The notes under the pieces are model-generated. The model saw only the letters and a program-made list of their open reading frames with translations. It searched no databases and was not told the DNA's origin. A DNA stretch of 23,422 nt from JAFGKM01 sp964403465 (lineage in GTDB: Bacteria; Ratteibacteria; UBA8468; B48-G9; JAFGKM01): positions 1 to 23,422 of the forward strand of contig CAYOFY010000018.1 in NCBI GenBank assembly GCA_964403465.1, read 5' to 3'. The position numbers and the translations under genes are program-made. Shown one piece after another: positions 7,193-15,021 of the stretch (positions within the stretch are counted from its first letter, which is position 1; every line of letters begins with the position of its first letter).

Positions 7193-8601
7193 ATGGGACA
7201 GACGATAGCGGAAAAGATTCTTTCCTCCCACTCGGCAAAGAAGGTTCAGGCAGGGGATATCACCCTTGCAAGGGTGGATTTTGTAATGGCCCAGGACGGT
7301 ACTGCCCCCCTTGTTATCAAGGCTTTTGAGCGGTTTGAGGCGGATAGGGTTTTTGACCGGAATAAGGCGGTTTTTGTCATTGACCACAACAGCCCCAGCC
7401 AATCCCAGGGAGTATCAGCCCTCCACAAGATGATGAGGGATTTTTCTTCAAAATACGGGATAGGTCTCTTTGACATCGGCGAGGGAGTCTGCCATGTGCT
7501 TCTTCCGGAGAAAGGGCTGGTAAAATGCGGGGACCTTGTCCTGGGCGCGGACAGCCATACCCCGACCTACGGAGCGCTCAATGCCATGTCATGCGGGGTT
7601 GGTTCAACCGACCTTGCGATAGCGCTTCTGACAGGCAATCTGTGGTTCAAGGTTCCGCAGACCGTGAAGGTCGTATTGAAAGGGAAAATACCCCGTGGCG
7701 TGTTCGGCAAGGATATTGCGCTTGCAATTGTCAGGAAACTCACTGCCGAAGGAGCCCTTTACAGAAGCGTTGAAATAAAAGGAGAAACGCTCGGCTCTCT
7801 CTCAATGAGCGCCAGATTCACGATATGCAACCTCACTGCAGAGGTGGGTGCGAAGTGCGGGATAATGGAGGCGGATGAAGAGACCGTCCGATGGCTCAGG
7901 GAGCACGATGCGAGAACCGCAAAGCCCGTTTTTGCCGATAAGGACGCGGCATATGAAAAAGAAGTTGAGATAGATGTAACCGGTATGCCACCCCAGGTTG
8001 CAATGCCGCACGCGGTTGACAACGTGGCTGACATTGAAAAGATCGAAGGCACGGTAATACACCAGGCCTTTATAGGAACATGCACAAACGGCAGGACAGA
8101 GGATTTTGAGGTTGCCGCAAGGATTCTTAAAGGCAGAAAGGTGAAACGCGGCATCCGGCTCATATGTACCCCCGGCTCAAGGGAGATTTACCTTGAATGC
8201 ATGAAGAAGGGGTATGTCCAGGCGATAACGGAAGCCGGCGGCTGCGTGACAAACCCGGGGTGCGGACCCTGCGTGGGTACCCACCAGGGGGTTCCTTCCG
8301 ACGGCGAAAATGTGATATCAACCGCGAACAGAAACTTCAAGGGCAGGATGGGAAACCAGAATGCCTTCATCTACCTCGCCTCTCCGGCCACGGTTGCCGC
8401 AAGCAGNNNNNNNNNNNNNNNNNNNNNNNNNNNNNNNNNNNNNNNNNNNNNNNNNNNNNNNNNNNNNNNNNNNNNNNNNNNNNNNNNNNNNNNNNNNNNN
8501 NNNNNNGAAACCAGAATGCCTTCATCTACCTCGCCTCTCCGGCCACGGTTGCCGCAAGCAGTATTGAGGGGAAAATAGCGGACCCGAGAAAACACCTTTG
8601 A
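7193..8601 (+). CDS. Homoaconitase / 3-isopropylmalate dehydratase large subunit, interrupted by an assembly gap
   Basis: This is the [4Fe-4S] large subunit of the LeuC/HacA family, which isomerises 2-isopropylmalate or homocitrate by dehydration and rehydration. Cluster cysteines are C297 in FIGTCTNG and C357 and C360 in NPGCGPC; GADSHTPTYG (118-127) is also typical. As written, the frame is broken by 100 N (8407-8506). The 55 bases before the gap (8352-8406) are repeated right after it (8507-8561), and removing 155 bases restores one frame of 417 residues ending in KIADPRKHL, the normal family length. The break is therefore artificial. The start at 7193 (MGQTIAEKIL) follows a weak GAGAG; an ATG at 7091 would add 34 unlikely residues. 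No small subunit (LeuD/HacB) follows; gatA does. Confidence 0.9.
8407..8506. other. Assembly gap of 100 N
   Basis: Exactly 100 undetermined bases, the conventional size for a scaffold gap of unknown length. It is flanked by a perfect 55-base duplicate (8352-8406 and 8507-8561), meaning the two contigs probably overlap and the true gap length is zero or negative. Confidence 0.97.
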
Positions 8602-8651
8602 AAAGCGAAAAAGGCAGCGTATTGAAAAACTGTAGGGTCTGAAGTTTCGGC

Positions 8652-8679
8652 TATACGCTAAACGCTACACGCTATACGC
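8652..8679 (+). repeat. Heptanucleotide tandem repeat (TANACGC)x4
   Basis: Four consecutive 7-base units read TATACGC, TAAACGC, TACACGC and TATACGC. The array ends nine bases before the gatA start, where a Shine-Dalgarno would normally sit, and no purine-rich ribosome-binding site is visible. Such short degenerate arrays can vary in copy number by slippage. Confidence 0.75.
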
Positions 8680-8688
8680 GAAAATACG

Positions 8689-10134
8689 ATGGATACGCTC
8701 AATATGACGGCGTGGCAGTTGCAGGAACTGCTGATGAGAAAAGAGGTGTCCTGCGTTGAAGTGGTAAAATCGCTGCTGGCGGCCATTGAACAGAAGGACG
8801 GGAGACTGCACAGCTATCTTCATCTTAACCCGGAGGCTCTTGCAGAGGCGGAGAAGGTTGACGGGAAGATATCCGGTGGTGAAAAACCGGGATGCATGGA
8901 AGGTATCCCTGTTGCGGTGAAGGATAACATCTGCATGAGGGGAATGCCTGCAACATGCGCTTCCAGGATTCTCCAGAATTTCTATCCCCCGTATGACGCA
9001 ACGGTCATAGAAAAAATGAAAAACGCCGGCGCGATAGTGGTGGGGAAAACCAACATGGACGAGTTCGCTTTCGGTTCCTCAACCGAGAGCTCAGCGTTCG
9101 GTCCCACAAGGAACCCTTTTGATGAGACGCGGGTTCCCGGCGGCTCTTCGGGAGGGTCAGCAGCCGCAACCGGGGCGAATCTCTGTTTCGGTGCGCTGGG
9201 TTCGGACACAGGCGGTTCGATAAGGCAGCCGGCGGCTTTTTGCGGGGTTGTCGGCCTGAAACCGACCTACGGCAGGGTTTCAAGGTACGGGCTGATTGCC
9301 TTTGCCTCTTCTCTTGACCAGATAGGCCCCATAACGAAAGACGTAAGGGATGCCTGCATCCTGATGAACGTTATTTCCGGAAGGGATGAGAGGGATTCAA
9401 CCTCGGTGGACATAAATGTTCCGGATTATACGGCATTCCTGAAAGAGGATGTCAGCGGGCTGCGGGTAGGCATCCCCGAGGAATATCTGTCATCCGGGAT
9501 AGAAGAACCCGTCAGAGAAAGAACAGACGAAATAATTCGCCTTGTGGAAAAACTGGGTGTGGAGGTCAGGCGTATCTCTCTGCCGCATACCAGGTACGGC
9601 ATAGCCGTTTACTACATAGTGGCAACCGCGGAAGCAAGTTCAAACCTTGCGAGATTTGACGGAGTAAAGTACGGATTTCGCACCTCCAATTACAGGAACC
9701 TTCAGGAAATGTACATGAATACCAGGGGAGAGGGTTTCGGGAGCGAGGCCAAGAGGAGGATAATCCTCGGCACATACGTTCTCTCTGCCGGCTACTACGA
9801 CGCATACTACATGAAGGCGCAGAAGGTGCGTGCCCTCATCAGGAAGGACTTCACGGAGGCGTTCAGGGAAGTGGACGTGATAATTACTCCAACCACCCCG
9901 GAACTGCCTTTCATGCTGGGGGAGAAAAAGGAAGACCCTCTCAGGATGTATCTCTCCGACATTTTCACGGCCAATATAAACCTCGCAGGGCTTCCTGCCA
10001 TGAACCTGCCGGTGGGCTTTGTCAATTCCCTGCCCGTAGGGGTGCAGATAATAGCCCCTCATTTCAGGGAAGAAAGAATCTTTGAAATTGCATACGCGAT
10101 AGAGCAATCGCTGAAAGGAGGGAACAGTGGATAA
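8689..10134 (+). CDS. gatA: Aspartyl/glutamyl-tRNA amidotransferase subunit A
   Basis: GatA is the glutaminase/amidase subunit of GatCAB, which converts misacylated Glu-tRNA(Gln) or Asp-tRNA(Asn) to the correct amidated form. The 481-residue protein has the amidase-signature triad: K78 in VAVKDN, cis-Ser S153 in GGSSGGSAAA and nucleophile S177 in GSDTGGSIRQ. It also has GatA-typical segments: GLKPTYGRVSRYGL, FDGVKYGFR and RRIILGTYVLSAGYYDAYYMKAQKVR read in pieces around residues 352-385. The N-terminal MDTLNMTAWQL aligns with other GatA starts, supporting 8689 despite the missing Shine-Dalgarno. gatB and gatC are not in the window. Its end overlaps the GTG start of the next membrane protein by eight bases, an unexpected partner for a translation gene. 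Confidence 0.93.
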   Translation: MDTLNMTAWQLQELLMRKEVSCVEVVKSLLAAIEQKDGRLHSYLHLNPEALAEAEKVDGKISGGEKPGCMEGIPVAVKDNICMRGMPATCASRILQNFYPPYDATVIEKMKNAGAIVVGKTNMDEFAFGSSTESSAFGPTRNPFDETRVPGGSSGGSAAATGANLCFGALGSDTGGSIRQPAAFCGVVGLKPTYGRVSRYGLIAFASSLDQIGPITKDVRDACILMNVISGRDERDSTSVDINVPDYTAFLKEDVSGLRVGIPEEYLSSGIEEPVRERTDEIIRLVEKLGVEVRRISLPHTRYGIAVYYIVATAEASSNLARFDGVKYGFRTSNYRNLQEMYMNTRGEGFGSEAKRRIILGTYVLSAGYYDAYYMKAQKVRALIRKDFTEAFREVDVIITPTTPELPFMLGEKKEDPLRMYLSDIFTANINLAGLPAMNLPVGFVNSLPVGVQIIAPHFREERIFEIAYAIEQSLKGGNSG

Positions 10135-12061
10135 GTTTCTGACCAGACGGGCATTTATTGCCGGGTTGCTGCTTTCTGTGCTCGTTGCATTTGTTGCCCA
10201 GTTTTCCGTGAACGTCACTCACAGCTCCTATATGGCGATAGACCATATGCCGGCTGGCGCCATCTTCCTTTTCTTCCTGCTGGTATTCCTTGTGAACTCC
10301 CTGCTCAAGGCGGTGAAGAAAAACCTGGCATTTGCCCCGGGCGAACTTCTGCTGATTTACATAATGATACTGGTCGCATCTTCCGTCGCGGAGATGGGAC
10401 TGGGCAGTCAGATCCTGCCGATAATCTCCGGTCCCCTCTACTACGCATCTCCCGACAATCAGTGGGCCAATTACCTTATCCCGCACATGAAGAAATTCCT
10501 GATAGTCAATGATGCGGATGCCGTCAGGTATTTTTTTGAAGGACTGCCCAAGGGCATGAAGATACCGTGGGGTTCGTGGATCAGGCCCCTGCTTATCTGG
10601 ATCCCCTTTATTCTTGTACTGTATTACGTGATGTTCTGCGTCGCCTCGATATTGAGAAAACAGTGGATGGAGAGGGAACGGTTCGTGTATCCGCTCACCA
10701 TACTCCCCAGGGAGATGGTCAGGGAGAACCCGGCAGGCGGAAGACAGGGAAAGATACCACCCTTCTTCAAGAATCCGCTCATGTGGCTGGGTTTTTCCAT
10801 AGCGTTTCTGATAGGAACGCTTAACGCCCTGCATTTCTATTTCCCCATGGTACCGGTCATTCACCTTTCCCGCGGTATCCAGATATTCCGGAGGACCGTC
10901 GGTGTGAATTTCTGGATAAGTTTCCCGGTCATAGGATTCATATACTTCGTCAACCTGAACATACTGTTTTCCATCTGGTTTTTCAATATCCTCTTCAAGG
11001 TCATAAGGGGCAGTTTCAACATCATGGGAATAGCGAGCGTCGAGAACGTCGGCATCTACGGCTGTTCCGGAGAGCCTCTTTTCAACCACTTCGGTATGGG
11101 CGCAATGCTTGTTATGGTTGGATACAGTTTATGGATATCAAGGGGGCACCTCAAAGAGGTCTGGTACGGTGCGACGGGGAAGAGGCAGGTGGACGATTCC
11201 GGCGAGATCCTTTCATACAAGGCCGCTTTCTGGGGGCTTGTCTTCGGCTCCCTTTTTCTGACCGGCTGGCTTACCGTATCCGGCATGGCATGGTACATAG
11301 CCCTGCTGTTTCTTGTCATCGCTCTTGTAATCTGGCTTACCATCACGCGCGTTGTCTGCGAGGGCGGCGTCCCGACGCTCGTCGCCACGTCCATCGCATC
11401 AGCGCAGATAGTTTCGTCCTTCGGCTCGGCGCATCTCAACCCCATGACAATCGCAGCCCTCGTCATGACCTATGTCTATGCCGCCGATGTCAGGACATTC
11501 CCGCTCTCCTCGGTCTCAATGGGCTTGAAGGTCGGCGAAGGGATGAAAGGCAACAGGAGGCCTCTTGCGTGGGTGATAATGAGCGCCATAACCCTGACCA
11601 TCATAGTTGCCGTCATCCTGCAGTTGAAACTCGGATACAAGTACGGGGGCATCAACCTTAACGACTGGTATTACCGCGGCAATGTTACGGCTCCCTACAA
11701 TTATGCGACCGAGATGATAAGGCGCCAGAACCCGCCCAATGCCGTGGGATGGATAGGCAAGGGGATAGGAGCCGTCACCATGGGAATATTTCTTTTCATG
11801 AGGCAGAATTTTCTCTGGTGGCCGTTTCATCCGATAGGGATTGTTATTGCGCCGGTGGTGTGGATTGATACGCTCTGGTTCTCCATATTCCTGGTGTGGC
11901 TCATAAAGTCCATTATCATGAGATACGGAGGGGCGCAGGTTTACGACAAGTTAAAATACTTTTTCCTCGGGCTGCCTCTCGGTCTGTACACCTGTGCCGG
12001 TATATGGTTTATAGTTGATTTGTTCACGGGGAAGCCGGGGAACCAGGTTTTCTGGATATGA
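10127..12061 (+). CDS. Large polytopic membrane protein, DUF6784/DUF6785-like
   Basis: The 644-residue product is dominated by hydrophobic stretches, about a dozen or more predicted membrane helices, starting with one at residues 9-28 directly after MDKFLTRR. Conserved-looking features are the LAFAPGELLLIYIMI segment, SSVAEMGLG, RERFVYPL, VCEGGVPTL and a C-terminal WWPFHPIG. I recognise these as typical of the DUF6785/DUF6784 family, which resembles oligopeptide-type (OPT) transporters and is common in Planctomycetes- and Omnitrophota-like genomes; no function is established. It starts at GTG with a strong AAAGGAGGG (10114-10122), inside the end of gatA, so the two are translationally coupled. 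A role in solute transport is inference from topology only. The family name is from memory and would need a profile search. Confidence 0.75.
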   Translation: MDKFLTRRAFIAGLLLSVLVAFVAQFSVNVTHSSYMAIDHMPAGAIFLFFLLVFLVNSLLKAVKKNLAFAPGELLLIYIMILVASSVAEMGLGSQILPIISGPLYYASPDNQWANYLIPHMKKFLIVNDADAVRYFFEGLPKGMKIPWGSWIRPLLIWIPFILVLYYVMFCVASILRKQWMERERFVYPLTILPREMVRENPAGGRQGKIPPFFKNPLMWLGFSIAFLIGTLNALHFYFPMVPVIHLSRGIQIFRRTVGVNFWISFPVIGFIYFVNLNILFSIWFFNILFKVIRGSFNIMGIASVENVGIYGCSGEPLFNHFGMGAMLVMVGYSLWISRGHLKEVWYGATGKRQVDDSGEILSYKAAFWGLVFGSLFLTGWLTVSGMAWYIALLFLVIALVIWLTITRVVCEGGVPTLVATSIASAQIVSSFGSAHLNPMTIAALVMTYVYAADVRTFPLSSVSMGLKVGEGMKGNRRPLAWVIMSAITLTIIVAVILQLKLGYKYGGINLNDWYYRGNVTAPYNYATEMIRRQNPPNAVGWIGKGIGAVTMGIFLFMRQNFLWWPFHPIGIVIAPVVWIDTLWFSIFLVWLIKSIIMRYGGAQVYDKLKYFFLGLPLGLYTCAGIWFIVDLFTGKPGNQVFWI

Positions 12062-12097
12062 TATCCGCTTCACTTTACGCATGAATTGAAATCGGGA
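12062..12097. repeat. Intergenic repeat copy shared with the window's right end
   Basis: ATGAATTGAAATCGGG at 12081-12096 matches 23311-23326 in 15 of 16 bases. Next to it, CCGCTTCACTTTACGC (12065-12080) resembles the CGCTTCCACTTCACGCGC of the right-end copy. Both copies lie between genes, which suggests a dispersed repeat family. Confidence 0.4.
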
Positions 12098-12134
12098 AGA
12101 GATCTGGGTTCACGCATTCCGACACGGAAAAAAA

Positions 12135-13502
12135 ATGGGATTTCTGGGCAAGAAGTATCTCCTGGGGAATAAATCCGCAGAAAGTATCTTTAAAAGAATT
12201 GCCGGACTTCCCGTTGTTGACCCGCATAACCATGCCGACGTAAGGGAAATCGCGGAAAACAGGAATTACGGTAACCCCTGGCAGGTCTTTGCAGCCACCG
12301 ACCACTATGTGTGGGAGATGCTGAGGAAATGTTCGGTTCCGGAGAGATACATCACCGGGGACGCTTCTCCGGAAGAAAAGTGGCTGAAGATGGCAGAGGT
12401 CTTTCCGCTTGTTGCGGGAAACCCCGTATATGAATGGGTTCACCTTGACCTCAAGAGGACTTTCGGGATAGACGAACTGCTCTGCAGGTCCACGGGCCGG
12501 AAGACATGGAAGGCCGTTTCCGAAAAACTTGCCCTGCCCGATAACCGGCCGCAGCAGTTGCTGCGAAAAGCGAACGTTGAGGTCATGTGCTCAACAGACG
12601 ACCCCGCTGATGTACTGGATGGACATCTGCAGGTCAACCGGATGATGGGCGGAACGGTCATAAGGCCTGCGTGGAGGCCTGACAGGATAATGAAGATAGG
12701 CACTCCGGGCTGGCGTCAGTATCTTGAGAAACTTGAACTGCGGTTCGGTATGAAATGCCGTTCTGTTGAAAACCTGGAGGACATTCTCCGCAGGTCTCAC
12801 GACTATTTTGCGGAATGCGGATGCAGGGCGAGTGACCACGGAGTTGAAAAGCCATTTTCAGGGACATCTGAACGCAACGAGGCGGAAAGGATTTTCAGGA
12901 AAGCGATTGATGGAAAGGATATACAGCCCGAAGAAGCGGATTCCTTCACAGACCATATTTTCGGCTTCATGGGAAAACTTGACGCGGAAAAGAGATGGGT
13001 TTTCCAGATTCACATAGGCGCGGTAAGGGATGTAAGAAAGGTTCTGCTTGACAGGATGGGAAATGATGCGGGAGGGGATGTGTCCAGCCATTTTATTGAT
13101 ATACTGCCGCCGCTCGCTTCTTTTCTCAACCGGTTTGACGGCAGGCTGAAAATAGTACTCTACTGCCTTGACCCTGCTCACTATGCAACCCTTGCCACCC
13201 TGTCGCGTGCCTTCGGCGCAGGTGTCCGTCTCGGCTCGGGATGGTGGTTCTGCGATAATCCGACAGGCATGAAGAGGCAACTTGAGTACATCGGCAGTGT
13301 GGACCTTCTTTCCGCTTTTGCCGGCATGGCATCTGATTCGCGCAAGATTCTCTCGTACGGCTCAAGGTTTGAGATGTTCCGCCGCGTTCTCTCGGACGTT
13401 CTGGGAGAAATGGCGGAAAAGGGGCAGATGGACGAGGATACAGCTGCAGAACTGGCGCGAGGGATGTGCTATAATAATCCGAAGGAGTTTTTCAACCTAT
13501 AA
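12135..13502 (+). CDS. uxaC: Glucuronate isomerase (uronate isomerase)
   Basis: UxaC isomerises D-glucuronate to D-fructuronate and D-galacturonate to D-tagaturonate, the first cytoplasmic step of hexuronate breakdown. The 455-residue protein has the family length and the amidohydrolase-superfamily metal motif VDPHNHAD (H31-x-H33), then STDDPAD, a substrate-binding VFQIHIGA segment, GSGWWFCDNPTGM and the C-terminal MCYNNPKEFF. No signal peptide is present. The ribosome-binding site is weak (CACGGA eight bases before ATG), and no promoter is evident in the 73-base gap after the membrane protein gene, so it may be cotranscribed with that gene. No uxuA, uxaB or kdgK accompanies it here. Downstream lies a cluster of interspersed repeats. 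Confidence 0.94.
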   Translation: MGFLGKKYLLGNKSAESIFKRIAGLPVVDPHNHADVREIAENRNYGNPWQVFAATDHYVWEMLRKCSVPERYITGDASPEEKWLKMAEVFPLVAGNPVYEWVHLDLKRTFGIDELLCRSTGRKTWKAVSEKLALPDNRPQQLLRKANVEVMCSTDDPADVLDGHLQVNRMMGGTVIRPAWRPDRIMKIGTPGWRQYLEKLELRFGMKCRSVENLEDILRRSHDYFAECGCRASDHGVEKPFSGTSERNEAERIFRKAIDGKDIQPEEADSFTDHIFGFMGKLDAEKRWVFQIHIGAVRDVRKVLLDRMGNDAGGDVSSHFIDILPPLASFLNRFDGRLKIVLYCLDPAHYATLATLSRAFGAGVRLGSGWWFCDNPTGMKRQLEYIGSVDLLSAFAGMASDSRKILSYGSRFEMFRRVLSDVLGEMAEKGQMDEDTAAELARGMCYNNPKEFFNL

Positions 13503-13520
13503 AATAAAAGATTTTTTCTG

Positions 13521-13600
13521 TTTGTCATTGCGAGCCCCGTATTGCAGAGGCGTGGCAATCTCAGAGATTGCTTTGCAGAAAACACTCGAAGGGGTGCAAA
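13521..13600 (+). repeat. Interspersed TCATTGCGAG repeat, copy 1
   Basis: The segment opens with TTTGTCATTGCGAG (13521-13534) and contains CGTGGCAATCTC (13551-13562), both also found in reverse orientation at 16214-16283. A perfect palindrome, GCAATCTC-A-GAGATTGC, spans 13555-13571. It resembles the short non-autonomous repeats seen between genes of many environmental bacteria. The right boundary is uncertain. Confidence 0.65.
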
Positions 13601-13605
13601 ATTAA

Positions 13606-13656
13606 AAATCCCCCTGTCTCCCCCTTTGTCAAAGGGGGAAATTGAAAGGGGGATTT
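13606..13656. repeat. Nested G/C-run inverted repeat
   Basis: The outer arms AAATCCCCC (13606-13614) and GGGGGATTT (13648-13656) enclose inner arms CCCCCTTT (13620-13627) and AAAGGGGG (13631-13638) with a GTC loop. All arms are perfect. The hairpin ends 12 bases before the downstream start codon, and no T-run follows on the plus strand. It could form a cruciform or an mRNA hairpin, and is probably a second type of interspersed repeat. Confidence 0.8.
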
Positions 13657-13668
13657 GGGAGAGAAGAA

Positions 13669-14145
13669 ATGTCTATTCTACGAAAAGTTATTATGCTTTT
13701 TACGCTGGTTATTGCCCTTTCATGTTATGCGGAGGAGCAGACGGCGTCTGAAACCGGCACGGATATCGCCTCTCTGACCGCGAAGATAACGGAGATGGAG
13801 GCAAAACTGGATAAACTGTCAAAGCAGGTTGAGAAGATGCAGGCGGATATTGACAGACTCAATGATTCAAACGCGAAACTTGCCAAAGCGATGAGGAATC
13901 TTGAACTTGCCACCCAGTACTCTGCTTCCACGAGGCCTGATGCGGATGCATGGGGAGGTGTAAAAAAGGGGATGTCTGCGGAAGAAGTCAGCAACCTGCT
14001 CGGCAACCCGGAAGAGATAGAGGAACGCAAAAACGGTGATGTCTGGTACTACTACGGGCTGGGAAGCATCACTTTTGACAGGACCGACAGGGTTCTCTTG
14101 CAGAATACCTTCAAGGAACTGCCGATAGAAAAGAAGGTAAGGTAA
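13669..14145 (+). CDS. Exported coiled-coil protein with BamE/SmpA-OmlA-like domain
   Basis: The 158-residue product starts with a short charged stretch and a hydrophobic core (VIMLFTLVIALSCYA, residues 7-21), which reads as a Sec signal peptide, possibly cleaved after CYA. A lipobox is poor, because leucine occupies the position before serine and cysteine. Residues about 33-82 have heptad character (MEAKLDKLSKQVEKMQADI), suggesting a coiled coil. The C-terminal part, WGGVKKGMSAEEVSNLLGNP through WYYYGLGSITFD, has the G-M-x-x-x-x-V-x-x-x-L-G-x-P pattern of SmpA/OmlA (BamE-fold) domains. A role in the envelope is inferred; the exact function is unknown. The start at 13669 follows GGGAGAGAAG; an upstream ATG at 13642 lies in the repeat and is rejected. 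It is 14 bases from dppA, probably one transcript. Confidence 0.75.
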   Translation: MSILRKVIMLFTLVIALSCYAEEQTASETGTDIASLTAKITEMEAKLDKLSKQVEKMQADIDRLNDSNAKLAKAMRNLELATQYSASTRPDADAWGGVKKGMSAEEVSNLLGNPEEIEERKNGDVWYYYGLGSITFDRTDRVLLQNTFKELPIEKKVR

Positions 14146-14159
14146 GGGAGAATATTCAG

Positions 14160-15011
14160 ATGAAGGTTTACATCCAGACTGATATTGAAGGTATTTCGGG
14201 TTTTATCTCCTTTGAGGACAGGGAAACTCAGACTGTTGAGAATTTCCACCACAGGCAGAGGATGTACCGGATGCTCACGGGAGAGGTGAACGCCGCGGTT
14301 AAAGGCGCAAAAGAAGCAGGTGCGGATACGATATATGTCAATGACAGCCACGGTTCGGGGTACAACATTCTTTTTGAAGAGCTTGAAAGCGGCTGCGAGA
14401 TTATTCACGGCAGGGGTGAGTGTTTCCCCGAGTGGCTGACGGAGTTGAAAGAGGGATGGGATGCGATGGTTCTGGTTGGCATGCACGCCATGGGCGGAGA
14501 ACTGGATGGGGTCTGTCCACACAGCAGATGGGAGGTGAACGGCGGCAAGATATGCCTCAGTGAAGCATCAATGGCCATGGCTCTGGCAGGCGACCTCGGC
14601 ATACCCGTGGTATTTGTGAGCGGCGACCAGGTCATCACCGGAGAGTTGAAGAAGAAAAACCCGGGTATCATCACCGGCGTTGTGAAACACAGTTACGGAC
14701 CCAACTGCTGCCGTTCGGTGCTGCCTGCGCGGGCGCAGGAGATAATAAGGGAAGGCGTCCGGAAAGGGATTGAGAGGAGGAAGGAGATAAAGCCCTATGT
14801 AATCAGGGGTCCCTTAACGCTTAACCTCCTTGATTCCCCGGGGCATTTCCCTCCTCTGAAACCTGTCCTGAAAAAACCGGTCAGAGGCCGGAATATGACC
14901 GAGGTATTTGGGAAGGCGGTTGGGAAGTTTCCGTGGGCATCCTTCGGCAGGAAAAAGATGGACTGGTACAGGTATCCTTCCAATCTGTCCGGAAAAAAAC
15001 CTCTAACTTGA
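14160..15011 (+). CDS. dppA: M55-family D-aminopeptidase
   Basis: DppA-type M55 peptidases are zinc D-aminopeptidases; the B. subtilis founder forms a self-compartmentalising decamer and releases D-alanine from short peptides. The 283-residue protein has the expected ligands: D8 and E10 in TDIEGISG, H64 in NDSHGSG, H109 in VGMHAM and E135 in CLSEASMAM. The following FVSGDQV segment is also typical. No signal peptide is seen, so it should be cytoplasmic and may recycle D-amino-acid peptides from the cell wall. AGGGAG precedes the ATG by nine bases. It follows the BamE-like gene closely and converges on the Gfo/Idh gene, whose stop lies ten bases away, with no clear terminator between them. Confidence 0.9.
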   Translation: MKVYIQTDIEGISGFISFEDRETQTVENFHHRQRMYRMLTGEVNAAVKGAKEAGADTIYVNDSHGSGYNILFEELESGCEIIHGRGECFPEWLTELKEGWDAMVLVGMHAMGGELDGVCPHSRWEVNGGKICLSEASMAMALAGDLGIPVVFVSGDQVITGELKKKNPGIITGVVKHSYGPNCCRSVLPARAQEIIREGVRKGIERRKEIKPYVIRGPLTLNLLDSPGHFPPLKPVLKKPVRGRNMTEVFGKAVGKFPWASFGRKKMDWYRYPSNLSGKKPLT

Positions 15012-15021
15012 ATTCACACCT

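Noticed and set aside
8407..8601. Frameshift or pseudogene in the aconitase-family gene
   Set aside because: The frame break equals the 155 bases of duplicated sequence plus N introduced by the assembly.
10064..11089. 341-codon open frame on the minus strand
   Set aside because: It is antisense to the gatA end and the membrane protein gene; its highly charged composition is what the complement of hydrophobic codons gives.
13521..13656. CRISPR-like or terminator structure after uxaC
   Set aside because: There are no regularly spaced identical repeats, and the strong hairpin lacks a T-run on the coding strand.
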